From NCBI GenBank assembly GCA_038501195.1, contig JBBPUQ010000010.1, positions 389,501-453,500 of the forward strand: DNA of 64,000 bases, given 5' to 3'. Within the stretch, counting starts at the first letter, position 1; every line of letters starts with the position of its first letter. The position numbers were made by a program, and so were the translations under genes. Below, piece by piece: positions 58,510-64,000 of this stretch. Origin of the DNA: Nemania diffusa (lineage: Eukaryota > Ascomycota > Sordariomycetes > Xylariales > Xylariaceae). The notes beneath the pieces are model-generated. The model saw only the letters and a list, made by a program, of their open reading frames with translations, did not search any database and was not told where the DNA came from.

Positions 58510-60596
58510 ATGTCCAATCGCGCAGTCGTTATAGATCCGGCCAATTCAGACTGGCTTGATGCTCCTGTCACCCTAAAAGCCTATCTAATGTGTGGCTTCT
58601 CCGCGTTTTCGGGTATTTTCTTCGGCTACGATAGCGGTTACATCAATGGGGTCATGGGGATGCCCTATTTCATCAAGCATATCGAGGGTCCGGATGCAAC
58701 AAGTCTGAGTGGGCCTTCCAAGGGGCTCATCACTTCGATCTTATCGCTTGGCACCTTCATTGGTAGATACTTCCCCTCTCCCTCGTTCGTCTTTTCGGTT
58801 AAGTACGAAGCGCTGATGTCGTTCCACAGGGGCGCTCGCTGCTGGTGACTTTGCTGACTCGGTGGGCCGGCGAACCACTATCCTTGGAAGCTGCGTGGTT
58901 TTCCTTGTTGGGGTCATCTTCCAGTTAGCTTCTGCTGGACTGTCTCTCCTTATTGTCGGCCGTGCTGTGGCAGGTCTGGGCGTGGGAGGTGTCAGCGCAA
59001 TAGTCGTCCTGTATATGTCTGAAATCGCGCCTCGCAAAGTCCGTGGGGCTATCGTATCAGCCTACCAGTTTTTCATTACTGTTGGTAAGTCTCCTCTCTA
59101 CTTTATGTCACGAGGTAGCTATAGTCATCCTAACGTTTCTTACGTTACAAGGTTTACTACTCGCCTCCGCCGTCGATTACGCTACCCAGAACCGTGTCGA
59201 TAGCGGCTCCTACCGGATCCCCATTTCTATACAGATGGTATGGGCTATGGTTCTCGCTGGCGGCCTCTATTTTCTTCCAGAGTCGCCAAGGTTCTATGTC
59301 CGAAAAGGAGAAATTGACCGCGCCGCCCACTCCCTGTCTCGACTCCGTGGTCAAGATGTCGCGAGCGATCTTATCAAGGGCGAGCTTACCGAGATCGTTG
59401 CCACTCATGAGCATGAATGTTCGCTTCTTCCTAAAGGCGGTTACTGGAGTACGTGGCTCATTTGCTTTGGCGGTTCCTTGAAGGATGGTTCGAGCAATCT
59501 TCGACGCACAATCCTGGGAATAACTCTTCAGATGATTTCCCAGTTGACTGGAGTTAACTTCGTCTTCTACTTTGGAACCACTTTGGTATGTACAAACGGC
59601 TTGAAGCACCATAGAAGATTGTAACATTTTATCCTCAAAAATTTGGGTCATGCGGGACTGACTCTTCCTAGTAGGTTTGAAACATTGATATTATCTTTAG
59701 TACTCCTTGTCTATGGTCTTACAATCATTCAATTTGTTAGATTATTGCTGACTTACGAAGACACGATTATCAATAAAAGTATGGCCATGCTAATAAATAT
59801 ACAGCTTCCAAGACCTCGGCGCTATTCAAGACCCGTTTCTAATATCTCTCATCACGACTTTCGTAAACGTATTCTCAACCCCTATCTCATTCTGGACCAT
59901 TGAGAAAATAGGGCGCCGACCTCTTTTCATCTGGGGATCGTTAAGCATGGCGGTCTGTCAATTCATCGTCGCCATCACCGGTACAGTCACGAAATCCACC
60001 TTGGCGCTTCCAGTAATGATTACCTTCATCTGCATCTTCATATTCTGCTTTGCAAACACCTGGGGCCCCGCATCTTGGGTCCTCATTGGAGAGATATTCC
60101 CGCTTACCATCAGAGCACGAGGTGTTGCGCTGTCAACTGCAAGCAATTGTAAGTCAAAGTCAAAATAGTTGGGATTCTTTTTTTTTTCTATATAAATCTC
60201 ATGAACTCATGCTGAATTTTACGGCAACTCAAGCTTAATTCCTTCGCACTAACTACGGTTTTACTAGGGCTGTGGAATTTCATCATTGGCTTAATCACGC
60301 CTTACATGGTAGACGAGGACAAAGGCAACCTCGGCGCCAAAGTTTTCTATATCTGGGGTAGCTTGTGTGCTATCGCTTTCGTCTACACCTGGTTCCTTGT
60401 CCCTGAAACCAAAGGACTCACACTTGAGCAGGTCGATAAGATGCTCGAGGAGACGGCACCACGCAATTCAGCAAAGTGGAGACCCCAGATCGCCTATGCT
60501 TCGGATATGGGCTCAGCTAAAGCTATGGCCCTAGAGTCGCCGGTTGGAAGTGAAGATCGCCAGGTAATAGAACAGCAAGTTGAGACGACAAAGTGA
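58510..60596 (+). CDS. MFS sugar (hexose) transporter, frame uncertain at intron 3
   Basis: Exons 58510-58762, 58830-59084, 59152-59585, 59805-60148 and 60268-60596, about 537 residues if the frame is kept. Members carry sugars by proton symport through 12 TM helices. Family signs: FFGYDSGYINGVMGM in TM1, DSVGRRTTI loop motif, GRAVAGLGVGGVSAI, PESPRFYVRKG, LTGVNFVFYFGTT in TM7, IEKIGRRPL, WVLIGEIFPLTIRARG and PETKGLTLEQVD. Exon 3 ends ACT TT-G before GTATGT, and exon 4 starts C-TTC-CAA; joining at the canonical GT gives one base too many and a stop about 30 codons later. Family sequence (GTTFFQ) needs the cut one base earlier, leaving a GG..AG intron. Either one G is an error or the gene is mutated. 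Intron 3 is also long (219 nt). Confidence 0.85.
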
Positions 60597-63500
60597 TTAG
60601 ATTTTAGAGCGTCGAGTAAACCTGAGTTCTTACATTTCTAGACCGCCTTTAATTAGAATATAGATCGTGGCTCCGATTCTCTATATCATAAGAGTAAAGA
60701 GCCCCTCGCGTGTGAGGGATACAGTAAAGAAAGAAACAGTGGAGGTTGAGTAGTGATAATAGTATACATATGTAAACCAAACGACCATACAGCTCAAGAG
60801 AATGTATTGAACGCGTAGGTTTTGACCCATCATCTGACTTTATTAAGTAGATAGATATTATCGCAGGGCACAACTCATACTATATAGACTAAAGCTTTCA
60901 GGAATGAATTGATGTATTCTATTCTCTGAGTAATCGTGAGTGAATGAGCGAGCAGATGATATAAAGACTTAATTAAAACGATAAGACGCAAAACCTCACT
61001 GCAATGTATTAGGAACCATCGAATAAAGACTGTGCTTCGTTGATAAGTACAAGTCAATCGATAGCCAGACTATTAACAGGAGCAAATTAGTTGCAATTTT
61101 TACCTTAGATCTATGCTTAGTTGCTAGTTTATTAGAATATAAATTTTGTGTGGCTAGTTAGATCAGACTACTGTCTAAATAATGAAGTAGGTGAGGCCTC
61201 CTAGGAAAGACGTCAGAGCACCGCGAGTACGAGCCGCCCGATCCATTCTTCTTGAAACTGTAGACTGTTTACTTGCGAACCGAGTATATACGAATGAATG
61301 ACTCATTATTATATATATCTAGATATAGACCCAATAGTAGGTACAAGTAGCTCAAACGACTTCTAGTGCTGAAATGTAGATGGCATAACTCACAAGCTGC
61401 AACACCGTAAACGCGTCGCCGGAACTCCAAAAACGCGCATCAAGATTCGGAGATACGTTCACCGAAGCACACCTATTCTACTAATGTCAACATGCCTCAC
61501 AGAGCCCGCTATACTCCATTAGTTTTCAGGCTGTCAGAGGTTAACAAGGAGAGACGGACCACTTCCAAGTTTTCTTATCTCCCTGAATGCCTAATAAGGC
61601 CTCGCTATAGCAGCTAATAACAAGCAAAAATAAGATGACTATATGCTAATCCACAGGAACAGACAGAAACGCGTTCAATCAAGGTCGCCTGTCTGAGACT
61701 CAGCATATATATGTATGCATGAATTACACGGAAAGTTGCTAACGTAAAACTTTATCACGGGAACGAAGACGCAGTATCCGATTTTTTATAGCATACGACA
61801 GCAAATAGCATTGCGGTGTATATTCATCCGGTGGTTTTATTCCCCCGCAAAACAGGCGGCAGGTGGGATAATAAGACAAGTAGAGGCAGCCATTTGTTTG
61901 TGTAAATTCATAAATAGTCCAGGATATCGAAAGCACAAGGCGACGAAACGACGAGAGACCATCAGCTGACACGTTGTTTAGGGCTTTGATCATCTTTGAT
62001 CGTCACCACTTGTGGATCGTCAAGACTCTGTGTCATGCCTTGCGCAATACCAACACCAGCAACCCGCATGAACCTGAAAACGCCCCGATTGCCGTTACAC
62101 TGTATCGCGGAGACGCAGATCTTTGAGGACGCGGGGAAAGCTAGTGTTCTCTGGGCGAGGAAAGGGGTGATACGTTCAAGCATGAGACCGAAAGAAAACC
62201 TAGAAAACCGGCTGAGAGCCGTGTATTACTTCTCCCCCACATTCGGCTGTGCTCTCTTGTGTTGCCCACTCTCTATTCTGTAAGCATGTCAGGAACCATG
62301 GATGGAGCACGCGCCAGTGTGTGTATCTACAGTATATGCGTGGATAGCGCTATCTAGCTTAGTAGTTGCTGTGTAATACATGAGAGACGTGAAGCGACGA
62401 ATAACAAGTCGACAGCACGTAACCGCCCGTGACCTGGACGTTGAATTAAGAGTCACCCTACTGATTCCGGAAGTATTCCCACGCTGTGTCTAGCACGTCG
62501 GTAGACCGCCAGTACACTCACTGATCGCATCATCCGAAACGGGGAGCACTTCCGTCGCAACACAACTGGGAGAGCATTGTAGCAACGTCGTTGCCAACGA
62601 CCTAGTAGTAACAACCCAATAGAATTCGCGGGCAAACCGACTAGGTTGTTCTGTAGCGGTCTAGTCTGGGCTGTGGCTGTCGCAGACCCAATTCAAGCTT
62701 TACGTTGTACCAACGCCAAGAAAGGCTGTCATCGGGCCGATACTTTATAGAGTAGATGTAGATGAGGTCTCTTTGTATCTACCGGTATGTAGATAAGCTG
62801 GGAAAATACGGAGATCTACGTAATTACCCAATGTCTTCTGCCCGAAAGGGGCTATCGCTTGCTACTGTAGCCGACCCTTGCATCTGATAGTCGTCGCAAG
62901 TGAGAAGTAGCACACCGCTGATATAGGTAAGAATATAACGAGCTGGGCTTACATCGGAAGAAGTAGTAATAGTAGATACCCGTGGTAAGCATCTCGGGAT
63001 ATCATACGGCGGATAACAAGTCGACGAGGTACACGTGCCAAAATCTCATGCAGGTAACCTGACCGTCGTTCATGTAGGAAGCAGGAAGCAGGACAAAGTC
63101 TACTATGATTTCAATAGGGGACACAATATAGTCTACCAGGGACAGGCAACACGAGAGAACATCAGAGACCGGGCCTATTTCTGAGCAAATGTGCAACTAA
63201 AGTAGACGGGAGTCGGGAGTCTTGGTAACAATTCTGAATAGGCATAAACTGCCCGTAACTACGGCTCGGAAGATAAAGCTAAACAGTCGCACAGCGTCGT
63301 TGTTGGTCACCCTGGAAAGGTTATGCTGATACCGACAAGCCTTAGCCGCTGATCTCGAACTATCCGGACCTAGATGTTCTGCATCGATGAAACAGAGCTG
63401 CTGACACCATTTCCTGCTCCAATGTAACATTAGGCCTGAAAACGCTGGGAATATCTTAATATGCGGATGCCCGCACCGGGGTCCTTGTCTACTAGTCCTG

Positions 63501-64000
63501 AGTGGCTAGCTGGAAATGCAAACCCTGGGCGGTCCCGTAAGGTCGGTTGAGCAAATACCTAACCAGCCTACATACTACGTACATACTGTACGTGGGATTA
63601 GAATCGGTATTGTTGGATGAAACTACGTAAATTACAAAGCCACAGGTCATGCCGCATTTGCAACTATGCGCGATTTTACGGTGAGTTCTATTCTAAATAC
63701 CACGCTCGTTGTATTCCCCGGGCTCCTCTACAAAGTAATGGGCAGAGACCGGTCCCAAATCCTCGTGAAGCTAGAAGTGTGAAGGCATTAAAAAGGTTGT
63801 TGTTGACATGTGTAAATAATTTACATCTTGTAGGGTTGTATTGTGGCTGGCGACGATCCCGCTTAACCGTTGAGCCCTGGTTATTTCTCGCATACCATGC
63901 CTGTCAGGGAAATGCAACTTGTCTGGAGAATCCATGGCCAAGAAAACCCGATCGGTCACGATCAGTCTGTCGGCTGAGGATGGGTCCCCGCTTAGGAGGC
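60597..64000. other. Terminal region without recognised genes
   Basis: About 3.4 kb. AT-rich to ~62.0 kb, then less so. Short open frames on both strands (61739-62183 on -, 62453-62635 on -, 63002-63430 on -, 63771-63959 on -) have no recognisable motif or splice structure. Small palindromes occur, such as TATCTAC..GTAGATA near 62776-62795 and GTAAATAATTTAC near 63812-63824. No gene is called; a lineage-specific gene could be missed. Confidence 0.45.

Noticed and set aside
61739..63959. Several minus-strand open frames of 60-85 codons
   Set aside because: No recognised motif, no consistent splice signals and no continuation into one another.
1..64000. tRNA, rRNA, CRISPR arrays, telomeric repeats
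   Set aside because: No cloverleaf with a GGTTCRA-type T arm, no 5S-like sequence, no regular spacer arrays and no TTAGGG tandem arrays were seen by eye.

Overview
The window is nuclear DNA of a filamentous ascomycete (Pezizomycotina, most likely a Sordariomycete; the order cannot be fixed from the sequence alone). The reasons are spliceosomal introns of about 50-80 nt with GT..AG ends and CTAAC-like branch points, a HET-domain gene, a Clr5-domain gene, a fungal vacuolar membrane protease, and gene-poor AT-rich stretches full of short AGGTACCT-type palindromes. Nothing prokaryotic, viral or CRISPR-like is present and I recognise no tRNA or rRNA gene. Exon boundaries below were set by reading frame, splice signals and remembered family consensus; no alignment was run.

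Layout. 0.5-5.6 kb: PSD1 (+) convergent with a PP2A B56 regulatory subunit (-). 5.6-8.4 kb: empty, palindrome-rich. 8.4-16.5 kb: TFIIIC subunit 5 (+), an SDR oxidoreductase (+), carnosine N-methyltransferase (-), proteasome assembly chaperone PAC4 (+), a small two-TM protein (+). 17.7-23.2 kb: a mitochondrial-looking orphan (-), a MITE with TA target site, a HET-domain gene (+), mitochondrial ClpP (+). 25-26.8 kb: a Clr5-domain gene with an overlapping uORF. 26.8-34.2 kb: a gene desert holding a decayed amidase pseudogene and a large hairpin palindrome. 34.2-42.7 kb: Hsp90 (+), a small secreted cysteine-rich protein (-), vacuolar protease PFF1 (-). 43.7-57.4 kb: branchpoint-bridging protein (-), APC/C subunit Cdc16 (-), a Ste20/GCK kinase (-), cytokinesis protein Cyk3 (+). 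58.5-60.6 kb: an MFS sugar transporter (+). 60.6-64 kb: no recognisable gene.

Most genes are housekeeping genes of unrelated pathways and nothing suggests a biosynthetic cluster. Three consecutive genes (Cdc16, GCK kinase, Cyk3) all belong to mitotic exit or cytokinesis, which may be chance. Points most worth checking: a 2-nt CT duplication that breaks the frame of the KH domain in the essential splicing factor gene; a 1-nt discrepancy at a splice donor of the sugar transporter that would truncate it; the 160-bp two-tier palindrome with transition-biased mismatches; the amidase relic; and the 19-nt and 26-nt internal exons of ClpP.
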